This document shows positions 34,763 to 44,285 of a stretch of 64,000 nt of DNA, in pieces (the first letter of the stretch is position 1; each line of letters opens with the position of its first letter). Source of the DNA: an uncultured Endozoicomonas sp. (GTDB lineage: Bacteria > Pseudomonadota > Gammaproteobacteria > Pseudomonadales > Endozoicomonadaceae); the NCBI RefSeq assembly GCF_947495845.1, contig NZ_CANMAO010000008.1:1-64000 (forward strand), in the 5' to 3' direction. The translations under genes and the position numbers were made by a program. The notes below the pieces were generated by a model, which was not told the DNA's origin, searched no databases, and saw nothing but the letters and a program-made list of their open reading frames with translations.

Positions 34763-35567
34763 TCGTCACCACTTCTTCGTCTTTACCAGTTGTCATTAAC
34801 TTTGTGGAGGATAGCTCTGTACTTGTATCCGATATCCCACCATTTATAAGCTCTATTAAAGAGTCTGCCAGCTTCTCTTTGTTTTCAGGGGATATATGCG
34901 CCACATTGAACAGCTGGATCAGTTCACTGCTAATATTTTTGTTTACGCTCTTGCTTCCAGAACTTTTGATAAGCTTGACAATTTCATCTTTTATGGCATC
35001 ACTCAATTTTCCAAGTTCAGATCTTGAATTTTCCAATCTAATTTGAGCATTCGCTTTTTCTTCCTCAGTTCTAATTTGAAGCTCCGTTTTGCCCTGTGAG
35101 GATGAGTCTGCTGTTTGAATATCCTTTGCGCAATCCATGAGTGCCTGGGTAAATCCCTTGTTTTTTTCTATATTTAATCCTTTTTTCTTAGCGTCGGCTT
35201 CGCTAAGTTTAAGTACTTTTTTTTCTTGATCTTCATCAAGTGCAGGTTTTCCCAAAATGATCTTTGGTGGAATTATATTGTCGGATATAAACTCTAAGCG
35301 TTTATTAATTGCAGTGATGATATCATTCATTGAATCCAGCACCCCTGTCTGAGGCTTTACAGATACTGTCGCTTCTACATATCTTATAAATTCAGAAGCA
35401 ATCAGTGATGTTTGATTAGTGACTGACCTCGTCGGCGGCTTTAACCCAATGGTTGGTGAGGTGGTACTTGAATCAGTTTGAGTTTTTTGAGTTGATGTAT
35501 CTTTACGTTCGGTTGAACCATTGCCTGGGGTCGAGTAAGGAGTGTGTGTGGTGGGGGAAGAAAACAT
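34752..35567 (-). CDS. Unknown protein with Ser/Thr/Pro-rich N-terminus
   Basis: 271 residues from the ATG at 35567, which has AGGA upstream; the frame to 35666 would add a spurious hydrophobic leader. The first about 55 residues are disordered and Ser/Thr/Pro-rich (MFSSPTTHTPYSTPGNG...). A helical, charged body follows (about 90-255) with no cysteines beyond one and no membrane segment. This is the look of a type III-style secreted protein, but no chaperone or apparatus gene is adjacent. The DNA is visibly richer in A+T than neighbouring operons. Family not recognised; effector role is inference. Confidence 0.6.
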   Translation of the reverse strand: MFSSPTTHTPYSTPGNGSTERKDTSTQKTQTDSSTTSPTIGLKPPTRSVTNQTSLIASEFIRYVEATVSVKPQTGVLDSMNDIITAINKRLEFISDNIIPPKIILGKPALDEDQEKKVLKLSEADAKKKGLNIEKNKGFTQALMDCAKDIQTADSSSQGKTELQIRTEEEKANAQIRLENSRSELGKLSDAIKDEIVKLIKSSGSKSVNKNISSELIQLFNVAHISPENKEKLADSLIELINGGISDTSTELSSTKLMTTGKDEEVVTITP

Positions 35568-35703
35568 TATGTTAATCCTAATAGTGCAAGAGCAGTAATT
35601 AATAGCAAGGATGTTAGGTGAGATAACAAAAGCAGTTAGCCAAAGAAAACATAGGATACGACTCAATTTTCAGATTCATTTGGCGACTGCTCCTGTGCAC
35701 TGT

Positions 35704-36291
35704 CTAAGTCTCAACCTCTGGCAATCGTTTTCTGAGTAATAGCCCCAGTTCTGAAATCTCCTGTCGAATTTCTTTGATTTGGGTTTCGACGCTCTCCAAT
35801 CGGTTATTGACTCCACCCAGCCATTTATTGTTATGTTGCAGTCGCTCATTGCTCTCTTCCAGCTGTTCCTTTGCTTCTTCGAGCCGCTCGGTACTATCAC
35901 TGAGTCGATCATTGGTTTCATTCAAGCGCTCATAGGTTTCATCCACTCGTTCATGAGTGCCGTCCACCAGTTTGTTGGTTTCATCAAGCCGGGTGTTGAT
36001 GGTGTCAAGATGCTCACTCATATCGTCCAGCAGCTTATGGGAGCCATCCATCATTTCTGAAGTATGTTCAAAGCCTGATAGCGTTGAGTGTGCCAGATTG
36101 GAGATATCTTCTTTAACGCTGGTGACTTCCGTCTGAATACCAGACATATTGACTTTAACGCCAATAATCTCATGCTGATTTTTCAGGGCAATATGCTTGA
36201 TATCAGCCATAGCTCTGGCCAGGCCATGAATAGTGTTGTGAAGGGATTCATGCTGCTTTTCCAGCCTTTCTACCCGTGTTTCTAGCGACAT
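35704..36291 (-). CDS. Coiled-coil heptad-repeat protein
   Basis: 195 residues from the ATG at 36291 (an ATG at 36306 lacks a ribosome binding site). Residues about 95-175 are a chain of roughly twelve heptads of the RLxExxx type (RVDETYERLNETNDRLSDS), and the whole protein is predicted helical and coiled-coil. No signal peptide. Such proteins form long dimeric or trimeric rods; the internal repeats make length variation likely. A run of weak similarity to chemotaxis or laminin-like coiled coils is expected and not informative. Confidence 0.6.
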   Translation of the reverse strand: MSLETRVERLEKQHESLHNTIHGLARAMADIKHIALKNQHEIIGVKVNMSGIQTEVTSVKEDISNLAHSTLSGFEHTSEMMDGSHKLLDDMSEHLDTINTRLDETNKLVDGTHERVDETYERLNETNDRLSDSTERLEEAKEQLEESNERLQHNNKWLGGVNNRLESVETQIKEIRQEISELGLLLRKRLPEVET

Positions 36292-36600
36292 ACAGCTACC
36301 TGTCATTTTGTTGTGATTAAAGCCTTTTATTCAGACATTGTTTTTATTATGAAAACTTATGAGAGCTTAATTATGGCGTTGTATTCTGACTGCATGATCA
36401 GCATAGCAGAGGTCTGGTAAAGCACTGCGTTTTTATCAGGAAGAGAGATAGGCGCCTCATATTGACCTTGTGTCGAAAAACTAGCACTGCAGTATGGATA
36501 AAGTGTTTTATTTCGCGCATCAACGGCGATAGATTTTAATCACCTAAAGTGAATACAAAAGAAACCATTGAATTAATCGGATAGCGAACAGGGAAATACC

Positions 36601-37407
36601 ATGAATGGCTCTTCAAGTGTTGGTAGCTCAACAACCACTACGACAAAGTTACCTTATGAGCTGAATGAAAACCGGCTCTCTGCGCTCAGAGCGGCAGGTT
36701 ATAATGATGCTCAGATCGAAGCACTTTTATCCCTGTCCGATCCGGATGATGAAGGGAATTCCCTGACACCTACTCACTTCTATTCTGCCAATCGGGCTGC
36801 ACTGCAGGCTCTGGCATATTCTGAAGATAGTGACGCCACGAGTGTGGCTTATGTTCAAGCGCCTGTCGCACTGATGCAGGAAGTGAGCGACCCGACAAAC
36901 TGGAAGGGTGATCGTTATATAGGCCCAGCTGCCGAGACCGTTAATCGCTACTTGACGGAAACGCCTGTGGAGTCTTCAAAGTTAACACTGGAGGCGCTGG
37001 CATTTGCGGTGCTGACTGCCAGAACGGACATTGTGCAGGAGCAGTTGGAGCAACAGATCAATGTGGTCAATCAGAGAAACGACACGCTACAAATCGCAAC
37101 ATCGTATATTGTAGAGGCCAGAGGGTTAAGAGATGCAGCGCCTAGCAATATGCCAGTTGCGATGAATGAGTTCTGGACTAACCTTGGCTTAACCGTTGTT
37201 GGTACTAACCCAATGTCTGAAGACAATTGGGATCAGAACATAAGGCTGTTCAACTCTCAGGCAGAGTCACTCACCAGCCAATCGCAGCTGGAAACCACCC
37301 AAATTCAACAGACTATCGCCAAATACAATCAGTCATTTGAGATGCTCAGTAACTTTACCAATAAGTATTTTCAGTCGCTGACGGCGACCATTCAGAATCT
37401 GCGATAA
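36601..37407 (+). CDS. Unknown protein, possibly type III secretion-related
   Basis: 268 residues, beginning MNGSSSVGSSTTTTTKLPYE, a Ser/Thr-rich polar leader. The central part (about 105-160) and the C-terminus (about 220-268, TIAKYNQSFEMLSNFTNKYFQSLT) are amphipathic helices. The C-terminal helix resembles those of EspA/SseB-type filament proteins in length and periodicity, but this is pattern only. No membrane segment, no cysteine. It is alone in its orientation, with about 290 bp of non-coding DNA before it. Confidence 0.5.
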   Translation: MNGSSSVGSSTTTTTKLPYELNENRLSALRAAGYNDAQIEALLSLSDPDDEGNSLTPTHFYSANRAALQALAYSEDSDATSVAYVQAPVALMQEVSDPTNWKGDRYIGPAAETVNRYLTETPVESSKLTLEALAFAVLTARTDIVQEQLEQQINVVNQRNDTLQIATSYIVEARGLRDAAPSNMPVAMNEFWTNLGLTVVGTNPMSEDNWDQNIRLFNSQAESLTSQSQLETTQIQQTIAKYNQSFEMLSNFTNKYFQSLTATIQNLR

Positions 37408-37445
37408 GAAATATTCTCATATTGCAGTATGAACCTATTCCATTC

Positions 37446-37480
37446 CACCCGGTCAGGCGTAAAATTCCTGCTTCCGGGTG
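37446..37480 (+). other. Hairpin after the possible type III-related gene
   Basis: CACCCGG and CCGGGTG enclose a second short stem (CAGG with CCTG). There is no T-run, so it may be a weak terminator or RNA end. It lies in the 228-bp gap before the dihydroorotate dehydrogenase-like gene; nothing else was recognised there. Confidence 0.35.
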
Positions 37481-37635
37481 TCGATGATTTCATTTAGTTA
37501 GCGCTTATCCATCTTCCTGAAAGGCACCCCCACGAAAAGACCACTGTAAGGCACTGAGCAAAACTCAATGTTTGATGAGGAGCAATGAGTTAAGGCACGT
37601 TGCCTTGTTGTATGTGTGGTGATTGAGGAGTAAAG

Positions 37636-38541
37636 ATGTTGGATTTGTCCACCCGGTACCTGGGACTAACCCTTAAAAATCCGCTGATAGCATCAGCAAG
37701 CCCTTTAACGTCCACCGTGAAAAGTGTGCAGCGTCTTGAGCGTGCGGGGATCGGGGCGGTGGTTCTTCCATCGTTGTTTGAAGAACAGTGCCTCAAGGGT
37801 GCTGCTCCTCAACAGTATCTGGACATGCTCCAGAAGACAAAAACGTCTGTAGAGATTCCTGTGATCGCCAGTATGAATGGTTACACTGAGGGCGACTGGC
37901 TAGCTTCAGCCGTTCAACTGGAAGAGGTTGGAGCGGATGCAATAGAGCTGAATATCTATTACAACCCACCATCTTTTGATGTATCTAGCCAACAGGTTGA
38001 GCAGGTTTATCTTGATATTCTTCATCGGGTAAAGAGCGAAGTTACCGTGCCAGTGTCGTTGAAGGTGGACCCCTTCTTCAGTGCGTTTGGCAATATGGCT
38101 CGTCAGTTTGATGAAATCGGTGTGGATGGTCTGGTGATTTTCAATCGAATGATTCAACCGGACTTTAATCTGAATACCATGCAGTTGGAAACCAGCTGGC
38201 CGATCAGTAAAGCCGGTGATATTGGTGCACCGTTGAAGTGGGTCAGTTCACTTCACGGTCGAGTCAATGCATCTCTCGCGGCAAGCTCTGGAGCCTTTGA
38301 TCACGAAGACATTATTAAATATCTGCTGGCTGGTGCTGACACGGTAATGTTGGCATCTGCCCTGATTCGCAATGGTGCTGATTATGTTTCAGTGTTGTTG
38401 AAAGGCATCAATGTCTGGATGAAGCAAAGGGATTTTGCCAGCCTGAACGATATGCGTGGCCTGATGTCCCAAAAAGAAATTCAGAATCCAGAGGCTTTTG
38501 AACGGGCGAATTATATTCGTGCTGTGGATGGTGTTGTTTAA
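37636..38541 (+). CDS. Dihydroorotate dehydrogenase-like protein
   Basis: 301 residues with a strong ribosome binding site (GAGGAG). The FMN-barrel signature begins DLSTRYLGLTLKNPLIASASPLT. Substrate and flavin residues include the Lys in SLKVDPFF (about 137), GVDGLVIFNRMIQPDFNL (about 162) and AGADTVMLASALIRNG (about 234). This is the short DHOD-like family that differs from class 1 and class 2 PyrD and whose substrate is uncertain. It appears monocistronic, ended by a terminator. Confidence 0.83.
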   Translation: MLDLSTRYLGLTLKNPLIASASPLTSTVKSVQRLERAGIGAVVLPSLFEEQCLKGAAPQQYLDMLQKTKTSVEIPVIASMNGYTEGDWLASAVQLEEVGADAIELNIYYNPPSFDVSSQQVEQVYLDILHRVKSEVTVPVSLKVDPFFSAFGNMARQFDEIGVDGLVIFNRMIQPDFNLNTMQLETSWPISKAGDIGAPLKWVSSLHGRVNASLAASSGAFDHEDIIKYLLAGADTVMLASALIRNGADYVSVLLKGINVWMKQRDFASLNDMRGLMSQKEIQNPEAFERANYIRAVDGVV

Positions 38542-38565
38542 GTAAAGGTTTGTTTCAATAATACA

Positions 38566-38592
38566 GGGGCGTTGTTTTGACACGCCCTTTTT
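38566..38592 (+). terminator. Terminator after the dihydroorotate dehydrogenase-like gene
   Basis: GGGCGT and ACGCCC form the stem with a nine-base loop, followed by a T run. It lies between this gene and the end of the convergent secretion operon. Confidence 0.75.
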
Positions 38593-38695
38593 GATCTACG
38601 CAAATATCGACAGCGATATTCAGCACAGTGGCAATTTCACAGTGAAGTCTAAATTTATTCATCAAATTAATCGTACATTGCCAAGCAAGTAGTTG

Positions 38696-39490
38696 TTATA
38701 ACCTTCCGTAGAACCTGACAGGAATATAGCCATTACCATCTGGCTGCCCCAGCAATTTGAAAAGCCGTTTGGTGCTTTTGGGAAGTGAGGCATCAGGTAA
38801 TACATTACCGACGAACGTATAATTTCGCTGGATATTCATTTTGAAATCACCTTCACTTTTCAACATGGCTGATCGTTGTTGAATATTTGCAACTATTTCA
38901 TGATTTTTACAGCTGAACTCAGCAGTTGAATTCCCCAAATCAAAGCGCCCGAATACACCAATATACTGACTTTCTTTGAACACTCCATTGCCGCTGAATT
39001 CAGTGCAGCCCTGTTTGGTCAATACCAGTTTATTCAGCTGAAGAGCTACGTTTCCGGTCACCTGCCCGGAAATCTGGTTGCCCATCCTATTGATAATCCA
39101 TTGGGCAGAGGTAGTCACAACCGTAGTGTTCAGTTCAAGACTGTTCTGTGTCGCGACAATATTGCCGCTGGCTTCTAGTGGCAGGGTTGCACCACCTATT
39201 TGCAGATTGATGTTTAACTCGCCTTTCAGCAAGGCTTGAGGATGTAACTGCCAGCGAACGTCTGGAAAAGTCGCTACTCCCTTGCCCGTGCTGACTGACA
39301 TTGTTTCTGCAGACCCGGACCATATCGATCCGTTAATACCTGAAAATTGTATGGGAAGCTGGCTATTTTTTACTAAGTGCCATGCTGTGGCTGCAGGAAA
39401 ATTCACGAGAAGAAAGCCAATATAACTGAACAGAGCGACGCTCAGTACTAGCAGCCACTTATTAAACTTTCTGACCATGATAAGGGTCAA
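38696..39490 (-). CDS. gspN: Type II secretion protein GspN
   Basis: 264 residues with one N-terminal membrane anchor (about 13-32) and a beta-rich periplasmic domain. It carries the family pattern WHLVKNSQLPIQFSGINGSIWSGSAE. GspN is an accessory inner-membrane protein of the system, present only in some species. It is the last gene of the operon and overlaps gspM by four bases. Confidence 0.85.
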   Translation of the reverse strand: MTLIMVRKFNKWLLVLSVALFSYIGFLLVNFPAATAWHLVKNSQLPIQFSGINGSIWSGSAETMSVSTGKGVATFPDVRWQLHPQALLKGELNINLQIGGATLPLEASGNIVATQNSLELNTTVVTTSAQWIINRMGNQISGQVTGNVALQLNKLVLTKQGCTEFSGNGVFKESQYIGVFGRFDLGNSTAEFSCKNHEIVANIQQRSAMLKSEGDFKMNIQRNYTFVGNVLPDASLPKSTKRLFKLLGQPDGNGYIPVRFYGRL

Positions 39491-40005
39491 CCCCGCTCAA
39501 GCTGCAGTCGTCGTACTTCTACAAAGCCTGTCGTGCCAGTAGATTCCAGCTGGATATTTTTCACCCGAACGCCATGATTCTCTTCCAGAGTGACTAACCA
39601 GCTCATCACACTGTCAAAACGACCATGAGGCAGGCTCACTTCGAGTATATCTCCCCGATTTTGAACTTTCTGAATGGATAGTTTGTACTGTCTGGCGATT
39701 TGCTGAACGGCTTGATCCATAGGCATATTATGAGTGGGTGAAATGGATACACCTGCTGAACGAAGTTTTTCAATCTGAGTTGCCTGCAGCTTCACCTTTT
39801 GCAATTGCACTTCACTGGCTATCAGCTTTTTTTCAGCAAGAGCCTGTCGTTCAGCCATGGGCGTAATCACACCCTGCCAGATTATCCACAGAAGCAGAAT
39901 AACGACACCAGCTGAAGTAATGAACTGTTCTCTTGTGGATAACTGTTTCCAATGATGTAATCCAGAAGATGACCACTGTCTTGCAATATGTGGCAACGGG
40001 GTCAT
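39487..40005 (-). CDS. gspM: Type II secretion protein GspM
   Basis: 172 residues. A short cytoplasmic tail and one membrane helix (about 28-48, ITSAGVVILLLWIIWQGVI) lead into a periplasmic ferredoxin-like domain (about 90-170). GspM partners GspL in the inner-membrane platform. It overlaps gspL by four bases and gspN by four. Confidence 0.88.
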   Translation of the reverse strand: MTPLPHIARQWSSSGLHHWKQLSTREQFITSAGVVILLLWIIWQGVITPMAERQALAEKKLIASEVQLQKVKLQATQIEKLRSAGVSISPTHNMPMDQAVQQIARQYKLSIQKVQNRGDILEVSLPHGRFDSVMSWLVTLEENHGVRVKNIQLESTGTTGFVEVRRLQLERG

Positions 40006-41231
40006 GATAATCCTCCTGAAATAACGACAATGCCTTTGACTTCATTTCCAGTACGTTCCAGAGCTTCAATAGCCATTGTCAGCTCATCACTGTTCACTGA
40101 TTGCTCAAAAGAATCTCTGAGCTGATTGAATCGTTGAAAATCTTTGGCGCTGGCTTGAATACGTATACTTTGTTGCTCCCCATCAGGGCTGATAGAAAAG
40201 CTCATGGTATTTGCCTTAAGGTCCGGAAATGTCATGAGCAATGGCGTTATATGCGCCAACATCGTCAACATACTGTCCGATGACTTTTCTGGCTGCTGCA
40301 AAGCCTCCAGTTTTTGTTGTATCTGAGAAGATAATTTCACAATACGCTCACCAGGAAACAGACGTCTATAAACGTCTTCAGCTTGCTGTTGGTTAAACTC
40401 AGCCTGCTGTTCCAGTTGAAAGGTGTTCATTAATGAGTTGGTCGTCATCAAAGCCAGTAGCAAACAGGCAGCCAGCGCTGTCGATAACCAAGGGCGGAAA
40501 GACAGCTTCCAGTGGGATGTGGGTTGCCAATCGCCCTGAAGCAGGTTGAAGGAGGCTGAGTTAGCCTGTGGTGCAAGAGGGAGAAGTGGTGAGGTGGGCT
40601 TCGATGGAAGGTGATTGATCTTCACACCTTCATTCTTTTGTTTAAGTTCATCTAGAAAGAGCTCAAGCCATTGTGAATCGCAGGAAGCTGCTTGCCATTG
40701 ACCATGACGAGAGATGATAACGTCATCTAATTCTAATAATGAACACTGACCTTCAATAAACGGCAGAGTCAGTCCATCCGGTAACCACTGTTCAGAAATC
40801 ACACCGGCGGCAGTGATCCACTTTTGCCACAGAGTCATATCGTTTATGCTGATGGCAGCCAAATGCGCTTGATGGTCTCCATGATCCAGCAGTGCAAAGT
40901 GCAGGTTATCCACGTCTTCGCTGAATTCTTCTTCAAGGCGCCACTTCAGGGATTTACGCACAGCAGGCGTGAGTCGCCCTTGCACATCAAGGCTGTGAAG
41001 AGCCACTCTGGCCGATGGCACAAGAACCACGGTGTTCATGGACGACAGTGGACCATTGGTGGTGACAACATTGGCAAAGTGATCAATAAAATCGTTAACA
41101 CATAGCCATGAGCCGCTGGCAACTCGTTGCTGATTGTGATTGTCTTCTTTCAAAGGTTCTTGAGAATACACCAGCCAGTAAACCGGCTGATTTATGTCTT
41201 CCGGTAACCGAATCAGTAACTGAGCACTCAT
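40002..41231 (-). CDS. gspL: Type II secretion protein GspL
   Basis: 409 residues. The N-terminal cytoplasmic actin-like domain (about 1-235) binds the ATPase GspE. A membrane helix follows (about 248-268, LSTALAACLLLALMTTNSLM), then a periplasmic ferredoxin-like domain (about 310-400). The start codon and the gspK stop share one base. Confidence 0.88.
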   Translation of the reverse strand: MSAQLLIRLPEDINQPVYWLVYSQEPLKEDNHNQQRVASGSWLCVNDFIDHFANVVTTNGPLSSMNTVVLVPSARVALHSLDVQGRLTPAVRKSLKWRLEEEFSEDVDNLHFALLDHGDHQAHLAAISINDMTLWQKWITAAGVISEQWLPDGLTLPFIEGQCSLLELDDVIISRHGQWQAASCDSQWLELFLDELKQKNEGVKINHLPSKPTSPLLPLAPQANSASFNLLQGDWQPTSHWKLSFRPWLSTALAACLLLALMTTNSLMNTFQLEQQAEFNQQQAEDVYRRLFPGERIVKLSSQIQQKLEALQQPEKSSDSMLTMLAHITPLLMTFPDLKANTMSFSISPDGEQQSIRIQASAKDFQRFNQLRDSFEQSVNSDELTMAIEALERTGNEVKGIVVISGGLS

Positions 41232-42217
41232 TATACGCCCCCAAATTTACGGCGAATGACCGTGAGTTTATTGTCTTTTGAGCGAGCCAGCAGGCTTTTC
41301 AGCTTAACCTCGCTGTCACCGTAATTAGCGGTTGCACTCATTTCAAAAAAATAACTGTTAATGGTTAATCGTTCATTGATCCCTGAGTTATTGAAATTGG
41401 CCAGCAGAGTTTGACTGGTGAATTCTGCGATCTGCGCCCAGCCATTCCGTGGTCGTTTTTCCAGAATGGTTTGAGCATGGTCCACAGGCAGCTGGTCAAT
41501 ATACATCGCTGCCAGCAGCTCAGGTTGTTCAGGAGAAAGGGTGTTGATGTTGATAGCAAGGTCGCTACTGGGCAATGCACAAAGGTATGGCATGACTTTT
41601 TGTGCAATAGATCTGGAAACACCAGCCACTGCTCGCCACTCACTGATATCACGCATCGGAGTTTTACCGGATAAATACGGCATTGGTTGTGTAAGATAAT
41701 CCTGATCCGTCGCTCCCTGCCTGAATTCTTCGCTACTGACCCAGTTGCGGGTTGCCATTGTAATTTGTTCAGCTTGCATAGGTGGCAGTGTCAGGTGTTC
41801 CAGTAAAGCAGTAAAAACCTGACCTTCGATGGTCAACTTTGACGCTCCATTATTGACAGAAGAGTTGGCAGCGGGTTTTGCCAATGCATTGATATTGAAA
41901 CAAGACTGGGCATCTTTCAGATAACCGGATATCTGTCCGCCTTCCACGGGAAAAGCGACATTGGCTGTTGCCCAGCTTTGGCCGAGGTGAGTGATTTCAG
42001 GGTCGTCTTTAAATGTTTGCTTCAGGGTTTTTATGGCAAGTTGCTCACCAGAAAATGAATACCATTGCGCCTGTTTTTTTTGTTGAAAAGCGTCAGTTCG
42101 GATCATTTGCGTTCGGAAAGATCGCGTCAGTTCAAGGGCAAGCATGATCAAAAGGCTCAAGACCAATAAGATGCTCAGAAGCGCAATACCTGTTTGTCGC
42201 TTGTTCTTACTCATCAT
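41231..42217 (-). CDS. gspK: Type II secretion minor pseudopilin GspK
   Basis: 328 residues, the large pseudopilin of the tip complex. The prepilin motif is RQTGIALLSILLVLSLLIML, with Gly before the cleavage site and, as usual for GspK, no Glu5. A large inserted globular domain with helix-hairpin-helix-like repeats spans about 110-290. With GspI and GspJ it caps the pseudopilus. Confidence 0.9.
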   Translation of the reverse strand: MMSKNKRQTGIALLSILLVLSLLIMLALELTRSFRTQMIRTDAFQQKKQAQWYSFSGEQLAIKTLKQTFKDDPEITHLGQSWATANVAFPVEGGQISGYLKDAQSCFNINALAKPAANSSVNNGASKLTIEGQVFTALLEHLTLPPMQAEQITMATRNWVSSEEFRQGATDQDYLTQPMPYLSGKTPMRDISEWRAVAGVSRSIAQKVMPYLCALPSSDLAININTLSPEQPELLAAMYIDQLPVDHAQTILEKRPRNGWAQIAEFTSQTLLANFNNSGINERLTINSYFFEMSATANYGDSEVKLKSLLARSKDNKLTVIRRKFGGV

Positions 42218-42855
42218 GATGCAGGTCTCCAGGAATCAGGAAGAAGATAACTGCGTTGAATACGACCAAGGTCATTCATTTTAAATTCTATGGAAATACC
42301 TTCCGGTAATCCTGCTTCAGGTGGCAGTGACTCCTGCCAGACATCACCGATAAAAAAACGAAATTGTAGAGAGTGAATGCCTTCTAGCAGTATTTGCGTG
42401 GCTGGCTCTTCATTGATGGATGCCGCATCCAGAACGTAATGATACTGTCGCTCAAGGCGATCTTCTTGCAGTCGGTAAAACACTCGTTGCAATTCTGGCC
42501 TTGGTAATCTCTGTTCAGGGTTTTGCCAACCGAAACGTACCAGTGCAAGCGCTTCGTCATCGCTGTTTAACATCTGTGAATCGCTGAACAGACTTTGCGC
42601 AGTGACCTGTCCGTCAACTCGAACTCCACGGTCAGCCAATTGCTGAAGGTCCTGATCAATGAGTAGCAGTGCATACTGAAGTTGTCGTAGACGTTCATTT
42701 TTTGTCAGAACAACGTCGTGCGCAGTTAATACACCATGGAACATTTGCCAGGCACTAAGACTGATCACACTAAAGATGGCGATCGCTGCCAGCATTTCCA
42801 ATAATGTGAATCCATTGCTTGCTAAAAGTCGTGTTGATCGGCTCAACGGTGTCAT
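42214..42855 (-). CDS. gspJ: Type II secretion minor pseudopilin GspJ
   Basis: 213 residues. Prepilin peptidase site ASNG-FTLLEMLAAIAIFSVI with Phe1 and Glu5 of the mature protein. The globular domain includes RVFYRLQEDRLERQYHYVLD. It overlaps gspI and gspK by four bases each. Confidence 0.93.
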   Translation of the reverse strand: MTPLSRSTRLLASNGFTLLEMLAAIAIFSVISLSAWQMFHGVLTAHDVVLTKNERLRQLQYALLLIDQDLQQLADRGVRVDGQVTAQSLFSDSQMLNSDDEALALVRFGWQNPEQRLPRPELQRVFYRLQEDRLERQYHYVLDAASINEEPATQILLEGIHSLQFRFFIGDVWQESLPPEAGLPEGISIEFKMNDLGRIQRSYLLPDSWRPAS

Positions 42856-43238
42856 CCCTGTTTAACCATATAGCTTCTTAGTGCTGTGATAATTTGGGCG
42901 CTCTCTTTTTGTTCCGAGCGAACTTCCACATCAATGGCCCGGAAATCATAACTGCTGGTTTTAACACTGCGGTAACGAGTGAACCATCGTTGTCCTGCCA
43001 GTTCATGCTCTCCGCGTTGCCAGTTTAGGCTGGGCCATTTTTTTCGAAGATGGAGCTCGGTCATCTGATTATCAGCGACCAGTTGTGCCAGTATTTTCTG
43101 CTCTAGTATCGGTGTGTTGCGGAGTGTTTCCCCGCTCAGGGAAAGCGCAGACATTCCCGCAATAGCAAGCAATGCAAGAGCCAGCAATACTTCAAGCAAT
43201 GTGAAACCGTTAACTCTGAGAATTGTGGCGTTCATCAC
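42852..43238 (-). CDS. gspI: Type II secretion minor pseudopilin GspI
   Basis: 128 residues. The cleavage motif is VNG-FTLLEVLLALALLAIAGMSAL, followed by the small alpha/beta domain with a WFTRYR strand. GspI starts the tip complex with J and K. It overlaps both neighbours by four bases. Confidence 0.93.
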   Translation of the reverse strand: MMNATILRVNGFTLLEVLLALALLAIAGMSALSLSGETLRNTPILEQKILAQLVADNQMTELHLRKKWPSLNWQRGEHELAGQRWFTRYRSVKTSSYDFRAIDVEVRSEQKESAQIITALRSYMVKQG

Positions 43239-43822
43239 AATGCTGCCTCTGTCGTATTCATTGAACCAGATTCTTTTAGCGAAATGGACAGTGATCTTTT
43301 TGAGTTATCTACAGAAGAAAAGGTAACCTCGACAGGAGAAGTTGCGCCGTAGGACCAGAAGTAGATATCAGGAGAGGTTGCGAATGCTTCCTCATTGTCA
43401 GAAGGGGAATCATCAAACTGGAAGCCATGATCGTTTTCCATTTCGATGGTTTCTTGCCAGATAGATTCACCAGGTAGGATGGTCATCTGAAAGGCATCAC
43501 TCAATTGCACAGCTGATAAGAGCCTTCGCTTGACGGGTTGCCACTGCCCTTGTTGATAAGTCAGAAATTGATAGCCCTCTGGTGTTTTTTGAATACCCGT
43601 ATCACGGCCTGTGAGCAGAGCCTGTTCTTGAGCAAGTTGAGCCAATGCAATAAATTTTTTAGCTTCATTCTGCATTTTACGGCTACTGTCTTCTGGTATA
43701 AGAGATGGCAACACAATTGCAGTAACAAGGCCGAGCAGAAACATAACCAACATGATTTCAAGCAGAGTGAAAGCACGTTGATGGGTATGGCTGCAAGGCG
43801 GCTCTTGTTGAGTAGTTCGCAT
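43235..43822 (-). CDS. gspH: Type II secretion minor pseudopilin GspH
   Basis: 195 residues from the ATG at 43822; the frame continues to 43903 but would overlap gspG and give an overlong leader. Cleavage motif RA-FTLLEIMLVMFLLGLVTA (Ala rather than Gly before Phe). The rest is a beta-rich domain. A 7-bp gap separates it from gspG. Confidence 0.9.
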   Translation of the reverse strand: MRTTQQEPPCSHTHQRAFTLLEIMLVMFLLGLVTAIVLPSLIPEDSSRKMQNEAKKFIALAQLAQEQALLTGRDTGIQKTPEGYQFLTYQQGQWQPVKRRLLSAVQLSDAFQMTILPGESIWQETIEMENDHGFQFDDSPSDNEEAFATSPDIYFWSYGATSPVEVTFSSVDNSKRSLSISLKESGSMNTTEAAL

Positions 43823-43829
43823 GTAAGTA

Positions 43830-44267
43830 TCAGCTATCAAGATTCCAGTTACCGGTATCATCCTCAGTACCTGCCTGGCCATCAGGGCCTGCCGAAAATA
43901 CATCCACGGGCCCGTGCTCTCCCGGGCTGAGCATCAAATACTCATTGCCCCATGGGTCTTTTGGTAAACGACGAATGTAGCCATTATCCCTGTAGGCTTT
44001 TGGTTTAGGGCGGCCTGAGGGTTTGCTGACCAATGCATCAAGCCCTTGTTGTGTGCTGGGATAGGTATTATTTTCCAGCTTATACATATCCAGAGCGTTC
44101 TCTAAAACGACAATGTCGTTAACCGCTTTTTGCTGATCGGCCTTATCTTTATTGCCAATCACATTTGGGGCTACCAAACTGGCTAACACACCGAGAATGA
44201 CAATAACGACCATGATCTCCAGTAATGTAAAGCCTGCTTCATGAGGATGTTTATTCTTCTTTTTCAT
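43830..44267 (-). CDS. gspG: Type II secretion major pseudopilin GspG
   Basis: 145 residues, typical length. Cleavage motif EAG-FTLLEIMVVIVILGVLASLV. The C-terminal calcium-binding loop is present as DVFSAGPDGQAGTEDD, with acidic ligands. It builds the pseudopilus that pushes substrates through GspD. Confidence 0.97.
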   Translation of the reverse strand: MKKKNKHPHEAGFTLLEIMVVIVILGVLASLVAPNVIGNKDKADQQKAVNDIVVLENALDMYKLENNTYPSTQQGLDALVSKPSGRPKPKAYRDNGYIRRLPKDPWGNEYLMLSPGEHGPVDVFSAGPDGQAGTEDDTGNWNLDS

Positions 44268-44285
44268 TGCAGTTTCCTGTCCATC

